A stretch of 64,000 nt of DNA from an uncultured Bacteroidaceae bacterium (GTDB lineage Bacteria > Bacteroidota > Bacteroidia > Bacteroidales > Bacteroidaceae): NCBI GenBank assembly GCA_944320785.1, contig CALUIR010000003.1, positions 98,241-162,240 on the forward strand. Reading direction: 5' to 3'. How positions within the stretch are numbered: the stretch's first letter is position 1; each line of letters begins with the position of its first letter. This document shows, piece after piece, positions 7,764-18,000 of this stretch. Under the pieces are notes generated by a model that saw only the letters and a program-made list of their open reading frames with translations, ran no database searches and was not told the DNA's origin. Both the position numbers and the translations under genes were made by a program.

Positions 7764-9287
7764 ATGGCAGAAAGAAAAGTAAGAGTCCGCTTTGCCCCAA
7801 GCCCCACAGGGCCGCTGCACATCGGGGGCGTACGCACCGCATTATATAACTACCTGTTCGCCCGCCAGCACAACGGCGATTTGGTGTTCCGCATCGAGGA
7901 CACCGACTCCAGCCGTTTCGTGCCGGGCGCGGAGGAGTACATCATCGAGTCCTTCCGCTGGCTGGGCATCACCTTCGACGAAGGCGTGAGCTTTGGCGGC
8001 AGCCATGGCCCCTACCGCCAGTCCGAGCGCCGCGATATCTATAAAAGATACGTGAAGGAACTGTTGGAAAAAGGAAAGGCATACGTTGCTTTCGACACCC
8101 CGGCCGAATTGGAAGAGAAGCGCAAGGAAATCCACAATTTCCAGTATGACGCATCCACCCGGATGGGCATGCGCAATTCGCTGGCGATGCCCCAGGAAGA
8201 AGTAAGCCGCCTCATGGCGGCAGGGACGCAATATGTGGTCCGCTTCAAGGTGGAGCCGGACGAAGACGTGCATGTCAACGACCTTATCCGTGGCGACGTG
8301 GTCATCAATTCCTCCATCTTGGACGACAAGGTGTTGTACAAGTCGGCGGATGAACTGCCTACTTATCACTTGGCCAACATTGTGGACGACCATCTGATGG
8401 AGATTACCCATGTCATCCGGGGGGAAGAATGGCTGCCCTCCGCGCCGTTGCATGTCTTGTTGTACCGGGCATTCGGCTGGGAAGGCACCATGCCGCAGTT
8501 TGCCCATCTGCCTTTGCTGTTGAAGCCTGAAGGCAATGGCAAACTCAGCAAACGTGATGGCGACCGTCTGGGTTTCCCTGTTTTTCCTTTGGAGTGGCAC
8601 GACCCGAAAACCGGCGAGTCATCTTCCGGCTATCGTGAAGCCGGCTACTTGCCCGAAGCGGTCGTCAATTTCTTGGCTTTGTTGGGATGGAACCCGGGCA
8701 ACGACCAAGAACTGATGTCGATGGACGAACTGGTCAGCCTGTTCAATCTGAGCCATTGCAGCAAGGCAGGTGCCAAGTTTGACTATAAGAAAGGCATCTG
8801 GTTCAACCATGAATATATCCTGAGGAAGCCGGATGCCGAAGTGGCTGCCTTGTTCAAGCCGGTATTGGCCGGCCATGGCGTGGATGTCGCTGCATATAAT
8901 GATGATTACTTGACCCGCGTGGTCGGTTTAGTGAAAGGCCGTGTTAATTTTGTAAAAGAACTGTGGGAACAGGCACGCTTCTTTTTCGTAGCGCCGGAGT
9001 CGTATGCTGAGAAAGACGTGAAGAAACGCTGGTCGGAAGACACGCCCCGTATCATGGGCGAGTTGATGGATGTTTTGCGGGGCATGACGGATTTTTCCTC
9101 AAAGCATGCGGAAGAAGTTGTCATCGGCTGGATTACTGAAAAAGGGTATCATATGGGCAATGTGATGAACGCCTTCCGCCTGGCTGTGGTCGGAGAATGC
9201 AAAGGCCCCCATATGTTCGACATTACCGAATTGCTGGGCAAGGAAGAAACGTTGGCGCGGATTGAAAAAGCAGTTCAGGCGATATGA
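7764..9287 (+). CDS. gltX: Glutamyl-tRNA synthetase
   Basis: A 507-residue class I aminoacyl-tRNA synthetase that charges tRNA-Glu in the cytoplasm. [13 protein letters not shown] (residues 10-22) contains the HIGH motif. [13 protein letters not shown] (about 259-271) is the KMSKS-equivalent loop. DTDSSRF and the [12 protein letters not shown] segment are typical of GluRS catalytic domains. The C-terminal anticodon-binding part is complete. Its stop overlaps the next ATG (ATGA), which ties it to the downstream acyltransferase and glycan genes. Confidence 0.96.
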   Translation: MAERKVRVRFAPSPTGPLHIGGVRTALYNYLFARQHNGDLVFRIEDTDSSRFVPGAEEYIIESFRWLGITFDEGVSFGGSHGPYRQSERRDIYKRYVKELLEKGKAYVAFDTPAELEEKRKEIHNFQYDASTRMGMRNSLAMPQEEVSRLMAAGTQYVVRFKVEPDEDVHVNDLIRGDVVINSSILDDKVLYKSADELPTYHLANIVDDHLMEITHVIRGEEWLPSAPLHVLLYRAFGWEGTMPQFAHLPLLLKPEGNGKLSKRDGDRLGFPVFPLEWHDPKTGESSSGYREAGYLPEAVVNFLALLGWNPGNDQELMSMDELVSLFNLSHCSKAGAKFDYKKGIWFNHEYILRKPDAEVAALFKPVLAGHGVDVAAYNDDYLTRVVGLVKGRVNFVKELWEQARFFFVAPESYAEKDVKKRWSEDTPRIMGELMDVLRGMTDFSSKHAEEVVIGWITEKGYHMGNVMNAFRLAVVGECKGPHMFDITELLGKEETLARIEKAVQAI

Positions 9288-10162
9288 TGTACCACTTGCT
9301 TCGTCTGCTGCTGAAATTGTTTTCTTTTGTCCCTTGGCGTGTGCTTTATGTCTTGTCGGATGCCTTGTACGGCCTGCTGTATTATGTAGTACGCTATCGG
9401 CGGAAGATTGTGCGCCGCAACTTGACTGAGTCTTTTCCTGCGAAGGATTTGCCGGAACTTAAGCGGATAGAGCGGAAGTTTTATCATTTCTTTGCGGACA
9501 TGCTTCTGGAGACCTGCAAGTTTGCCACCATGTCGCAAGAGGAGATAAGGCGGCGCATGAAGTTTGTGAATGCAGAAGGAGTCAATGCCATGATAAGGGA
9601 GGGGCGTTCCAATGCCATTTATTTAGGGCATCATGGCAACTGGGAATGGGTGTCTTCCATGCCTTTGTGGCTGGACAAGCGCATGACAGGCGCGCAGATT
9701 TACCATAAACTGCGTAATAAGAGTATGGAGCGGCTGATGCTGTATATCCGTGAACGGATGGGAGTTTTGAGTGTAGATATGCGGAAAACGGCTCGTTATA
9801 TTGCGAATCAGGTTGCCGGTCATAAAATTTGTGTCATTGGTTTTATCGCTGACCAATCTCCCAAGCTGCGGGAATCCCGCCATTTCCTTCCTTTTTTGCA
9901 CCATAAGGCTCCGGTGTTGACAGGGACGGAGAAGATCGTGAAGCATTATGGGTTTGAGGCATGGTATCTGGACGTGAGGCGGGTGAAGCGGGGGTATTAT
10001 GAAGCGGAGTTTGTCCGCCTTCATGAGGTTCCCCAATCATTGCCCGACTTTGAATTGACCGCCCTTTATTTCCGTCATTTGGAACAAACCATCCAGCGTC
10101 AACCAGAATTGTATTTGTGGACGCACAATCGTTTTAAACATGCTGAAAGGGAGGCGGAGTGA
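9284..10162 (+). CDS. LpxL/HtrB-family lipid A acyltransferase
   Basis: A 292-residue membrane-associated acyltransferase. An N-terminal hydrophobic anchor (about 3-28) precedes the catalytic motif in [10 protein letters not shown] (about 112-121), the His...Glu variant used by Bacteroidetes LpxL-like proteins. FIADQSPK near residue 187 is the usual substrate-binding block. It should transfer a secondary acyl chain to lipid A or a related lipid at the inner membrane. The start overlaps the gltX stop by four bases, and an ATG three bases later is equally possible. The next gene is a Stealth-type phosphotransferase, so it heads a group of surface-glycan enzymes. Confidence 0.85.
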   Translation: MMYHLLRLLLKLFSFVPWRVLYVLSDALYGLLYYVVRYRRKIVRRNLTESFPAKDLPELKRIERKFYHFFADMLLETCKFATMSQEEIRRRMKFVNAEGVNAMIREGRSNAIYLGHHGNWEWVSSMPLWLDKRMTGAQIYHKLRNKSMERLMLYIRERMGVLSVDMRKTARYIANQVAGHKICVIGFIADQSPKLRESRHFLPFLHHKAPVLTGTEKIVKHYGFEAWYLDVRRVKRGYYEAEFVRLHEVPQSLPDFELTALYFRHLEQTIQRQPELYLWTHNRFKHAEREAE

Positions 10163-10197
10163 ATGCTTGTTCCATCCCTCAAGAAAGAAATAGGATA

Positions 10198-11190
10198 ATG
10201 GGTATAGATTTTGTAATCACATGGGTTGACATGAGTGACCCGGAGTGGCAAGCAGATTTTGCGAAATACTCCGGCAACAAGGGCAACACGAAGAACGGGG
10301 TATCGGAAGCCCGTTTTCGTGACTACGGTTTCTTGAAATATTGGTTCCGTGGTGTGGAAAAGTTTGCTCCATGGGTGCGGAAAGTACATTTTGTGACCAG
10401 CGGGCAGAAACCGGAATGGCTGGATGATAGCCATCCAAAACTTCATTTGGTGAATCATGAGGATTATATACCGGCGCAGTTTTTGCCTACTTACAATTCC
10501 GTTGTGATAGAACGTTATTTGCATAAGATTCCTGGCTTGGCGGAGCATTTTGTTTATTTCAATGATGATTTTTATATCATTAATGCGATAAGCGAGGAGC
10601 GATTCTTCCGTAACGGATTGCCTTGCGACATTGCTGCTTTCCTTTATAATCCTTCATGGTCGCAATGGTATAAGCGCATCAAGAACAATTTGAGGATTAT
10701 TAACCGCTATTTCAATAAAAGGGACGTGATGGCCCGTGACCATGACAAATGGTTTGACAAAAGCTATGGTTCCCGCGCCCGTTGGAATTACCTGTTGAAA
10801 CCATATGGCAAGTTCATTACCTTGCGTACGCCCCACAATGCGCAGCCTTATCTGAAAACAACGTTTGAGGAAGTATGGGCCGTGGCCGGAAAGGAATTGA
10901 CTGAGACATCGGCCAACCGCTTCCGTGCCTTGACGGATTATACGCCGGAACTGTTTCGTACCTGGCAAATTTGCCGGGGCAATTTTGAGCCTTATAATAC
11001 TTACCGCGACACGAAGATGTTTCCGCTCATGGTTCGTCCCAAGCAAGCTGTCCGGGCGATTCGTGAACAGGCCTATTCATTGGTTTGCTTGAATGACAAC
11101 ATCCATATACGCAATTATGCCCAGGTTATGGAAAACATCGAGAATGCCTTTGAATCTATCCTGCCGGAAAAATCGGCTTTTGAACTTTAG
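10198..11190 (+). CDS. Stealth-family sugar-phosphate transferase
   Basis: 330 residues. It begins MGIDFVITWVDMSDPEW, the Stealth conserved region 1 signature, where the usual VDGSDP reads VDMSDP. FRDYGFLKYWFRGVEKFAPWVRK is split in my reading into the second conserved block, followed by HFVYFNDDFYII (about 118-129), the acidic catalytic-type segment. Stealth proteins transfer sugar-1-phosphates to capsule or exopolysaccharide chains. I chose the ATG at 10198 because upstream residues from the GTG at 10159 do not belong to the family. It follows the acyltransferase gene by 35 bases and is followed by a GT92-like gene, so it probably belongs to a surface polysaccharide cluster. Acceptor unknown. 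Confidence 0.87.
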   Translation: MGIDFVITWVDMSDPEWQADFAKYSGNKGNTKNGVSEARFRDYGFLKYWFRGVEKFAPWVRKVHFVTSGQKPEWLDDSHPKLHLVNHEDYIPAQFLPTYNSVVIERYLHKIPGLAEHFVYFNDDFYIINAISEERFFRNGLPCDIAAFLYNPSWSQWYKRIKNNLRIINRYFNKRDVMARDHDKWFDKSYGSRARWNYLLKPYGKFITLRTPHNAQPYLKTTFEEVWAVAGKELTETSANRFRALTDYTPELFRTWQICRGNFEPYNTYRDTKMFPLMVRPKQAVRAIREQAYSLVCLNDNIHIRNYAQVMENIENAFESILPEKSAFEL

Positions 11191-11203
11191 GCACCTGTCC
11201 ATC

Positions 11204-12076
11204 ATGAATAAAGTTCTTGCAGAAATCATTGCGGGTGTCATTCCTTGTAAGATGGCACGCAACCGCTGGCGCGGGCTTTTGCGCTATGGGCCTTTCAAAG
11301 CGCTGAGGCTGAAATGGCGGATGAGGCATGACCATACGGTTCCGAAGTATTATCTGGCAGTATGCGCCATTGCGAAAAATGAAGGGCCTTATTTCAAAGA
11401 GTGGATAGAATGGCACCAAAGTCAAGGGGTGGAGAAGTTCTATATTTACGACAACGGCAGTACAGATGAGACGAAAGAAGTGCTTGCTCCTTATGTTGCA
11501 TCAGGATTGGTGGATTATGCCTTTTTCCCGGGACAGAAGAAACAACTTGCAGCCTATGATGATTGCTTTGAGAGGCACCGGTTGGAGACTCGTTGGCTGG
11601 CAGTGATTGATTTGGATGAATTCATTGTGCCGGTAAAGGACAAGTCAATCCCCGACTTTTTGCATCGTATGGAGAGATTCTCTGTGGTGGAAATCAATTG
11701 GCTGGTTTACGGAAGCGGTGGGGCTAAGAAGCGGGGACCGGGAAAGGTCATGGAAAGATTCCGGAAGCATTCTTTGCCTGGCCACCTGTTGAACAGGCAT
11801 GTGAAAAGCATTGCGGATCCCCGTCGTGTCTGTACGATGACAGGATGCCATGAAGCGGCACGCTTGTGTGGACGTGCGGCTGATTCCCATGGCATGCCAT
11901 TGAAGAAAGGTTTCCGCGACCGTGAGCCGCAGCAGGATGTCATCCGCATCAACCATTATGCGGTGAAGTCTTATGAGGAGTTCTTGGCGAAGCGGGCGAG
12001 GGGGAGGGCCAGAATAAACACGCTGCGTGACTTCAGCTATTTTGAACAATATGATTTGAACAATCTGGCAGAGTGA
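11204..12076 (+). CDS. GT92-like (DUF23) glycosyltransferase
   Basis: 290 residues. CAIAKNEGPYFKEWIEWH (about 48-65) and FYIYDNGSTDET (about 73-84) form the nucleotide-sugar fold. VIDLDEFIVP near residue 137 gives the DxD metal site, and the end contains INHYAVKSYEEF. These are the signature blocks of glycosyltransferase family 92/DUF23. It should be a cytoplasmic enzyme adding a hexose to a surface glycan. The ATG at 11204 is 13 bases after the Stealth stop; a longer frame from 11093 would overlap that gene by about 100 bases and adds no family sequence. The donor sugar cannot be read from sequence. Confidence 0.82.
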   Translation: MNKVLAEIIAGVIPCKMARNRWRGLLRYGPFKALRLKWRMRHDHTVPKYYLAVCAIAKNEGPYFKEWIEWHQSQGVEKFYIYDNGSTDETKEVLAPYVASGLVDYAFFPGQKKQLAAYDDCFERHRLETRWLAVIDLDEFIVPVKDKSIPDFLHRMERFSVVEINWLVYGSGGAKKRGPGKVMERFRKHSLPGHLLNRHVKSIADPRRVCTMTGCHEAARLCGRAADSHGMPLKKGFRDREPQQDVIRINHYAVKSYEEFLAKRARGRARINTLRDFSYFEQYDLNNLAE

Positions 12077-12209
12077 GGTTCAACGCCACTGAGGCTGGCA
12101 ATATGCGCAAAGGCGATTAGGCATCGGGTTGGAACTTTCCTGTGTTCCATTGGATTTTCCTGCAATGCAGCCAGAGGCCGAATGCATCTTTTGTAAGAAT
12201 TTCATTTAG

Positions 12210-13307
12210 TCAGTTATTCATGGGTAGAGGATTGCCGCTGAGTATTTCTAAGAAATACTTTATGTATTGTTCTGTGCAATGCTCCCACGTGAATCGGGCA
12301 ACGCTTTGTTTGATCCTTTTGGCATATGAGGGTGTTGCGGCATAAAAAGCCAATTGCCTTTTAACGAACCCTGCCATTGATTCTGGGGTAAGATTCTCCC
12401 AATAGAAAGCATCTTTGCCTCCTATTTCAGGGAGACTTGTTAGCGTTGAAAGGAATACCGGCTTCCCGAATTTCATCGCCTCAATAGGGGGCAAGCCAAA
12501 CCCTTCACACAATGATGGGAAAAGGAAAGCACGGCAAGTTTTGTAAAGGAAGGCCTTTTCCGCTTCTTTCACATTGGAAAGCATGTAAATATTGTGGTTG
12601 CGGCACGCCTTTATCTTTAACTGGAGCGTTTTGCCATGAACGCTATTCCAATCCCCTACTATCAGCAAGTTTTCTTCAGGGAGGAAATCCATCATTTCTA
12701 TCAGTAACTGCACATTCTTTTTGGGTTGCAAGCTGGAAATGTGGAATAAGAAGTTGTTGGGCAAGTTGGTTAGTTCATGATTCGGCTGTAATGAATTGGA
12801 CAGATCCGTTGCGCCATTATAGATGACCTTCTGAGGCTGGAGAATGTGAAAATGTTTGGCCGTGTCTTCATGGACAAATCGAGAGATGTAATTTACGTAA
12901 TCCGTCCGCTCTATTTTCTGCTGGAACTTTCGAATGGATTTCTCCAAATTTTTTCCTTTTTTTTCATAGAAGAAGTTGATGTCATGAATGGTCAGAAGCT
13001 GTTTCTTGGCATAATGCAGACGCCCAACCCGGCTATATTGATAAGGCGTATGGAATAAATCCGCTTGAATCGGGAAAAGAGGCAATATGCAACGCAGGAA
13101 AGCCGGGATGCAGATATAATGCACATCGTCACCAAAGCACCCTTTAAACTGAGGCGGCAGAAGAAAATAGAACTCTAGCCCGTAGCGGGTGCGCAACATT
13201 GTGGCATGTTTGGCCAGATGTTCTCCTAATTGCCTGCAAAATTCGCCTACGCCCACATAAGGAGTGGAAATGGGATAAACATCGATGACGATTTTCTTAG
13301 TTTTCAT
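12210..13307 (-). CDS. GT4-family glycosyltransferase (GT-B fold)
   Basis: 365 residues. ISSLQPKKNVQLLIEMM (about 190-206) starts the C-terminal Rossmann domain. FPSLCEGFGLPPIEAMKFG (about 262-280) holds the EX7E motif typical of retaining group 1 glycosyltransferases. The N-terminal half reads VIDVYPISTPYVGVGEF, the usual acceptor-domain opening with a glycine loop. It is the last gene of a minus-strand trio: the two genes upstream overlap it and each other by 11 and 4 bases. It converges on the GT92 gene. Codon use is more AT-rich than in its two operon partners, which may reflect separate acquisition. Confidence 0.85.
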   Translation of the reverse strand: MKTKKIVIDVYPISTPYVGVGEFCRQLGEHLAKHATMLRTRYGLEFYFLLPPQFKGCFGDDVHYICIPAFLRCILPLFPIQADLFHTPYQYSRVGRLHYAKKQLLTIHDINFFYEKKGKNLEKSIRKFQQKIERTDYVNYISRFVHEDTAKHFHILQPQKVIYNGATDLSNSLQPNHELTNLPNNFLFHISSLQPKKNVQLLIEMMDFLPEENLLIVGDWNSVHGKTLQLKIKACRNHNIYMLSNVKEAEKAFLYKTCRAFLFPSLCEGFGLPPIEAMKFGKPVFLSTLTSLPEIGGKDAFYWENLTPESMAGFVKRQLAFYAATPSYAKRIKQSVARFTWEHCTEQYIKYFLEILSGNPLPMNN

Positions 13308-14079
13308 TTGTTACCTTTTCTCTTATTTCCGGGTAATGTTCCAATATCCTTTCCAACGCTTTCCGGTTGCGGTCTTCATCCGACCTGATATTGACGTTCA
13401 TGAGGGAATATTCCATCGGCTTCCCTATTCCTTTGGCAGTGCGTTGCCCATTGGGGAGAGGAACCACGTAAGTGCCGCGTGCTACTGCTGCTGCCCAGAA
13501 CCAGATATCGTCATTGGTTGGAGCCATTGCCATGAAGCGTGCAGGATCAAGCATCTTTTCATCCAATGAGTGGGGCGGGTACAACACGCCGCCTACGCCT
13601 GTTTGCATGGCAAGGCGGCTGAAATGGTATTTCTTGAAGATGAAGTCGTACCATTTATATTTCCGCCATTTGCGGTAAGGGGCATTCAGTACCACCCGCC
13701 GCACGCGGTGCGCCACGATGGCACCGGGCAAACGCTGGTGCAGGCGGACTAAATCGCGCAGCATATCCGGATGGTAATGGATGTCGTCGTCAATGGTCAC
13801 AATGACATCATCGGGGAAGTCCCTCAATGCCGGGAGCAATTTCTTATAGGAACGCATCTCGGTAGGGTCGAACCTCACTTCAAAAATCGGGCATTCGCTT
13901 TTGAGTGCTTCTAATTCAGGGGGCAGCATCCCGCCTGGAAACTTCTGTGTGTCTAGGTAGAGTACCACTTTGTCGGGGAGCAATGAGCCGTTCAGCACTG
14001 AGCGTATGGCTTGCGCGGCATAAGGAATGGCCTCAGGGAAGGAGGTCAACGAGACGATTGTCTTCTGCTTGTTGTTCAT
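13297..14079 (-). CDS. Putative glycosyltransferase, tandem paralogue 1
   Basis: 260 residues, with no signal peptide or membrane helix. It opens IVSLTSFPEAIPYAAQAI. DVIVTIDDDIHYHPDMLRD near residues 91-109 carries a triple-Asp motif like the DxD of nucleotide-sugar enzymes. QTGVGGVLYPPHSL and NDDIWFWAAAVA follow. The upstream neighbour has the same blocks at the same spacing, so the two are duplicates that have since diverged. The motifs and the GT neighbours support a GT-A-type glycosyltransferase, but I do not recognise a named CAZy family. Its start overlaps the upstream stop by four bases. Confidence 0.75.
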   Translation of the reverse strand: MNNKQKTIVSLTSFPEAIPYAAQAIRSVLNGSLLPDKVVLYLDTQKFPGGMLPPELEALKSECPIFEVRFDPTEMRSYKKLLPALRDFPDDVIVTIDDDIHYHPDMLRDLVRLHQRLPGAIVAHRVRRVVLNAPYRKWRKYKWYDFIFKKYHFSRLAMQTGVGGVLYPPHSLDEKMLDPARFMAMAPTNDDIWFWAAAVARGTYVVPLPNGQRTAKGIGKPMEYSLMNVNIRSDEDRNRKALERILEHYPEIREKVTNEN

Positions 14080-14882
14080 GTGTTTTCGGGTGATGTGCTA
14101 TAACCGATTTTCTTTCCTATCTCAGGATACCTTTCCACGATGGCCTTCAGCGCAGCCGCATTCTTATCTACACCCGACTTGAAGTTGGTGGTTTTCAGCG
14201 AGAGTGTCCGTGGTTTTCCCACTCCTTTGGGCTTGTTGTGGCCGAAGGGGACGGGCACGACAGGCGTTCCGCCGGCCACGGCTGCCGCCCAAAACCAGAT
14301 GTCGTCCGTCGTGGGGGCTATTTGTGTAAACAAGCCTGCATCCATCATTTCCGGTTGCAAGGAATGGGGAGGATACAGCACGCCGCCCACGCCTGTTTGT
14401 ATGTTCGTGAAATCTGCATGAATCCGCCGGGGCAGGAAGTGGTACCATCGGTATTTTTTCCATTGCCGGTAAGGTTTTCCTGGTTTCATGCGCTTGGCGC
14501 GGTGCGCCAGCACGGCATGCGGAAGCTGCTTGTGCAGGCGCAGCAGGTCGCGCAGCATGTGCCGGTGGTAATGCACATCGTCGTCCACTGTCACGATGAC
14601 GGCATCCGGGAAATCTTGCAAAGCCGGAATCAATTTCCGGTAGGAACGGATGTCGTTGCCGTAATCCCGTATTTCAAATATGGGGTTGCTTTCTGCCAGT
14701 TCCAACAGTTCTTGCGGGATGCCGTTTTTGCCGAATTGCGCGAAAGTCAGGTAAAGCACCATTTTGTCGGGAAGCACTGTCCCGTCCAAGATGGATTGGA
14801 TGGCTTGTACGGCATAGGGTATGGCCGCCGGGAACGAGGTCATAGACACGACGACTTGAGGCTTGGTGCCATTGGCATTCAT
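14076..14882 (-). CDS. Putative glycosyltransferase, tandem paralogue 2
   Basis: 268 residues and first gene of the minus-strand glycan operon. Conserved blocks shared with its neighbour are VVSMTSFPAAIPYAVQAI, RSYRKLIPALQDFPD, VIVTVDDDVHYHRHMLRD (about 93-110), QTGVGGVLYPPHSL and TDDIWFWAAAVA. A TATCTTTG box lies 53 bases upstream. The likely role is adding one sugar to the same surface glycan as its paralogue, perhaps at a different position. The family assignment rests on the DDD motif and on context. Confidence 0.75.
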   Translation of the reverse strand: MNANGTKPQVVVSMTSFPAAIPYAVQAIQSILDGTVLPDKMVLYLTFAQFGKNGIPQELLELAESNPIFEIRDYGNDIRSYRKLIPALQDFPDAVIVTVDDDVHYHRHMLRDLLRLHKQLPHAVLAHRAKRMKPGKPYRQWKKYRWYHFLPRRIHADFTNIQTGVGGVLYPPHSLQPEMMDAGLFTQIAPTTDDIWFWAAAVAGGTPVVPVPFGHNKPKGVGKPRTLSLKTTNFKSGVDKNAAALKAIVERYPEIGKKIGYSTSPENT

Positions 14883-14935
14883 GCTTTTTGCGTTTTATAA
14901 GTTTCTTTTATGAATCTTTGACGGGCAAAGATAGT

Positions 14936-14943
14936 GATTTTTT
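14936..14943 (-). promoter_or_regulatory. -7 box (TATCTTTG) for the minus-strand glycosyltransferase operon
   Basis: On the minus strand CAAAGATA reads TATCTTTG, 53 bases upstream of the first glycosyltransferase ATG. No TTTG is visible at -33. Confidence 0.5.
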
Positions 14944-14953
14944 GGATTTGGCG

Positions 14954-14995
14954 GCAGGATTGTCCTATTTTCCTGCAGGATTGTTCCATTTTCCT
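14954..14995. repeat. Two-unit 21-bp tandem repeat
   Basis: Two adjacent 21-base units, both starting GCAGGATTGT and ending ATTTTCCT, differ at only two positions. Each contains an AGGA-TTG-TCCT-like dyad. It lies in the 167-base gap between the glycosyltransferase operon and the end of sbcC. The 21-base period equals that of the arrays near 2.0 and 31.75 kb. Confidence 0.7.
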
Positions 14996-15049
14996 TGGGC
15001 GGGAGTTCCCGTGCAGGAGCCGGGGCTGGCGCGGCGGTTTGCTTGGGGG

Positions 15050-18000
15050 TTAGCAGGCCGTGGCGGTTTCTATCTTGCTCAAGGTGCTGTGGATGCGCTT
15101 CACGTGGATTTGGGCGTTGATTCTTTCCCGCAGGCTTTCCACGTGGCTGATGATGCCTATTTTCTTCCCGCCGATTTGGTGCAGCCGTTCGAGGGCGTCC
15201 ATCACGGTGTTGAGGCAGTCGCTGTCCAAGGTCCCGAAGCCTTCATCAATGAAAAGGATGTCGATGGAGAGGCTTTTCCGGCTGAGGGACGAAAGCCCTA
15301 AGGCCAGTGCCAAGGACACGAGGAAGCTTTCTCCTCCAGAGATGGTGGAGGTGGGGCGTGTGGTGCCTCCTTGGTATTCGTCGCGCAGGAGGATGGTGAG
15401 CGAACCGGGCGGGCATTCCATTTTGTAGCGGTCGGTGAGGAGGCCGAGATAGTTGTTGGCGTTGGCGAGCAGTTGGCGGAGGACGTAGCTTTGGGCGATG
15501 TTGCGGAACTTCTTCCCGTCGGCGCTGCCGAAGATTTGCGAGAGGTGCGCCCACTGTTCCGTTTCCTGTTGCGCGGTTTTCATTTTTTCTTGGGCTTTTT
15601 CCACCCGTGCCTGTGCGGCCTTGTCATCGTCCAGCCGTTGCTGCAGTGCGCCTGCTTCCTGCATGGCGGCCATGTCTTGTTCCTCTTTTTCCTTGATTTG
15701 CAGGGCCAGTTGCCCGGTCGTGGCGCCTTCCGGCACGCCGGGGTTTTGTGCCTGGTGCGTTTTCTTCTCCAGCAGCAGGCGTTGCCGTTCGGTGTTCTTG
15801 CTTATCCAGATTTCCTTTTGTTGCGTGGTGCGGTCGCGCAATGCTTTGGTTTCGTCCGTGCCGGTTTGCGATAGTTGCCGGAGATAGTCCGCGCTGATTT
15901 CGGGATGTTCTTGGAGGAACGTTTTCAGGCGGCAGGCTTTGTCGTGGATGTTCTCTTGGGCGGTTCTGATTTCCGTCCGCAGGGTGTTGACGGTGTTGCG
16001 CAGGTTGTTCCATGCGACGGCCGGGTCGGGGATGCGGGCTGGTGCGCCGGGGGGCGTGTCTTTCCAATGAGGCATGTCGTTCAGGATGGCTTCTTGCGCG
16101 TGGGCGGTTTGCCTGGCTTCGGCTTCCATTAGCCCGGCTTTTTGCGTGATTTCATGGAGTTGGCGTTCTTGGGTTTCGTAGAGGGCGGCTGCATCGGCCA
16201 GTGTGCGGATGAAGTTTTCCGGGTCGTCCTGCCAGTTTGCGTCCGGCATTAACTGGCGTATTTGCCGTCCGGCTGCTTCGATGGATGCTTTTTCCTGTTC
16301 CATGATTTCGTGTTTCCCCTTCAGCCGGGCGTTTTGTTCTTCGATGTTTTTCCGGCTGTCGTCCAATGCCGCCCGTGCTTTCTCCGTTTCGGCAGACAGG
16401 GCGTCTTTCTCCTTTTGTGCCTGGTGGATGCATTGTTGCAGTTGGTTGGCCTCGTTCCATTTCCCTATGATTTGCCGGTAGGTTTGCGTGGCGGTATCCA
16501 ACAGGTTTTGGGCTTTCGCCGGGATGTCTTCTTCCTTTCCGAATTGCGGGAACAGCGCACAGGCTTCCAACTCCTTTTGGGCTTGTGCCAAGTCTTGGGC
16601 TGCCCTTTGCGCTTTTCCCGTTTCCGAGGCGATGAGTTGCCGGACGGCTTTTTGTTCCGCTTCGTTCTCCAGCAGCTTCCTCAAGGCCGTTTCCCTTTGC
16701 CGGTTTTGCGTTTCCAAGAGTTCTTCCACGGGTTTCAGGAGGTGGGCGAAGTGTGCTTCGCTGGCAGGCAATTGCTGGATTCTTTGCCCGCACACCGGGC
16801 AGAGGTCGCCCGGCAGCAGGTGGGCGCGTGCTATTTTCGCCCATTCTTCGCACGATGCTTTTTGCTTGTCGTATGCTTTTTGGGTGGCATTCCGTTGGGC
16901 GTCCTTTCGTTGGAAGTCCTCTTGCAGTGTCCGGCGTTCCGTTTCGATGGCTTTCTGCCTTTCTTCTTTCTCATGGAGTGAGCGGCTGCATTCATCGCAC
17001 TGTTTTTCCCGTTCCTGTTTTTTTTCGGCGGCGGATTTTATTTTTTCCAGGTTGCTGATATGGTTTTCCGCGTTTTCCTTCTCGCTTTGTATCCGTGCCG
17101 GGTTCATTCCTTCCCATGTGGCGTGGAGGCTGTTGAGGGAGTCTTGTTTCTTTTGTTCCTCTTTTTTCCTCTTTTCGTAGGTGGCAGCGATGTTGTTGAA
17201 CTCCTTTTCGCTTGCTTGCCGGGTTGCGGTGATTATCCGGATGGCCTCCTGCACCTTTTGGATGTTGGCTTGCGCCGTGATGGTTTGTTGGACCCAGGCG
17301 ATGATGGCCTGCGCGTTCCGGTAGGTGGGCGCTTGTTCTTTTCGGCTGTTGAGGAAATCCTCCGTTTGTTTCTTCTGCTCTGACAGAGCGTGGAGTTCCT
17401 GTTCCATCAGGAGGCGGCATCCGCGCAACGTCCCGAACGCCTCTTTTTGCTGTTCCAACTGTTGCTGTTTCCCGGCCAAGTTCGTTTTTTGCCGCAGGTA
17501 TTCCTGCAAATCAGCCCGTGCCGTGGCGGTCTTTTCCATGTCCTCCAGGGTCTGGATGTCTTTTTGGAAGCCTTCGGAATGGAGGACGCGGTCGATGTCG
17601 GCGAAGTCCCTTTCCGCCGTTTCTGCCTTCTGTGCCAGTTCCTGTTCTTCTTCCATCCATTGCTTTTGCTTTTGGAGGCTTTCCTGTTCTTTCCTGCTTT
17701 GCGCGAGTTGTGCCTTGATGTCGGCGATTCTTTGTTGGAGTTGCCGGGTTTCTTCTTCCTCCAGTCGTGTGATATTCCCTATTTCGGTTTTCAACGCTTG
17801 CAGCCTGTTTTCCTTTTCGGCCTTGATGGCGTATATTTTCTGGCTGAGGCGCGAGTAGATGCCTGTGCCGGTCAGTTTCTCCAAGATGTCGGACTTGTCT
17901 TCTTCCTTGCTTTTCAGGAATTTCGTGAAGTCTCCTTGCGCCAAGAGCGTGGTCCGGCAGAATTGGTCGAAGGTCAGGCCGATGCGTTGCTCTATTTCCG

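Noticed and set aside
12077-12209. Terminator between the convergent glycosyltransferases
   Set aside because: Some short inverted repeats occur but none forms a convincing stem with a T run.
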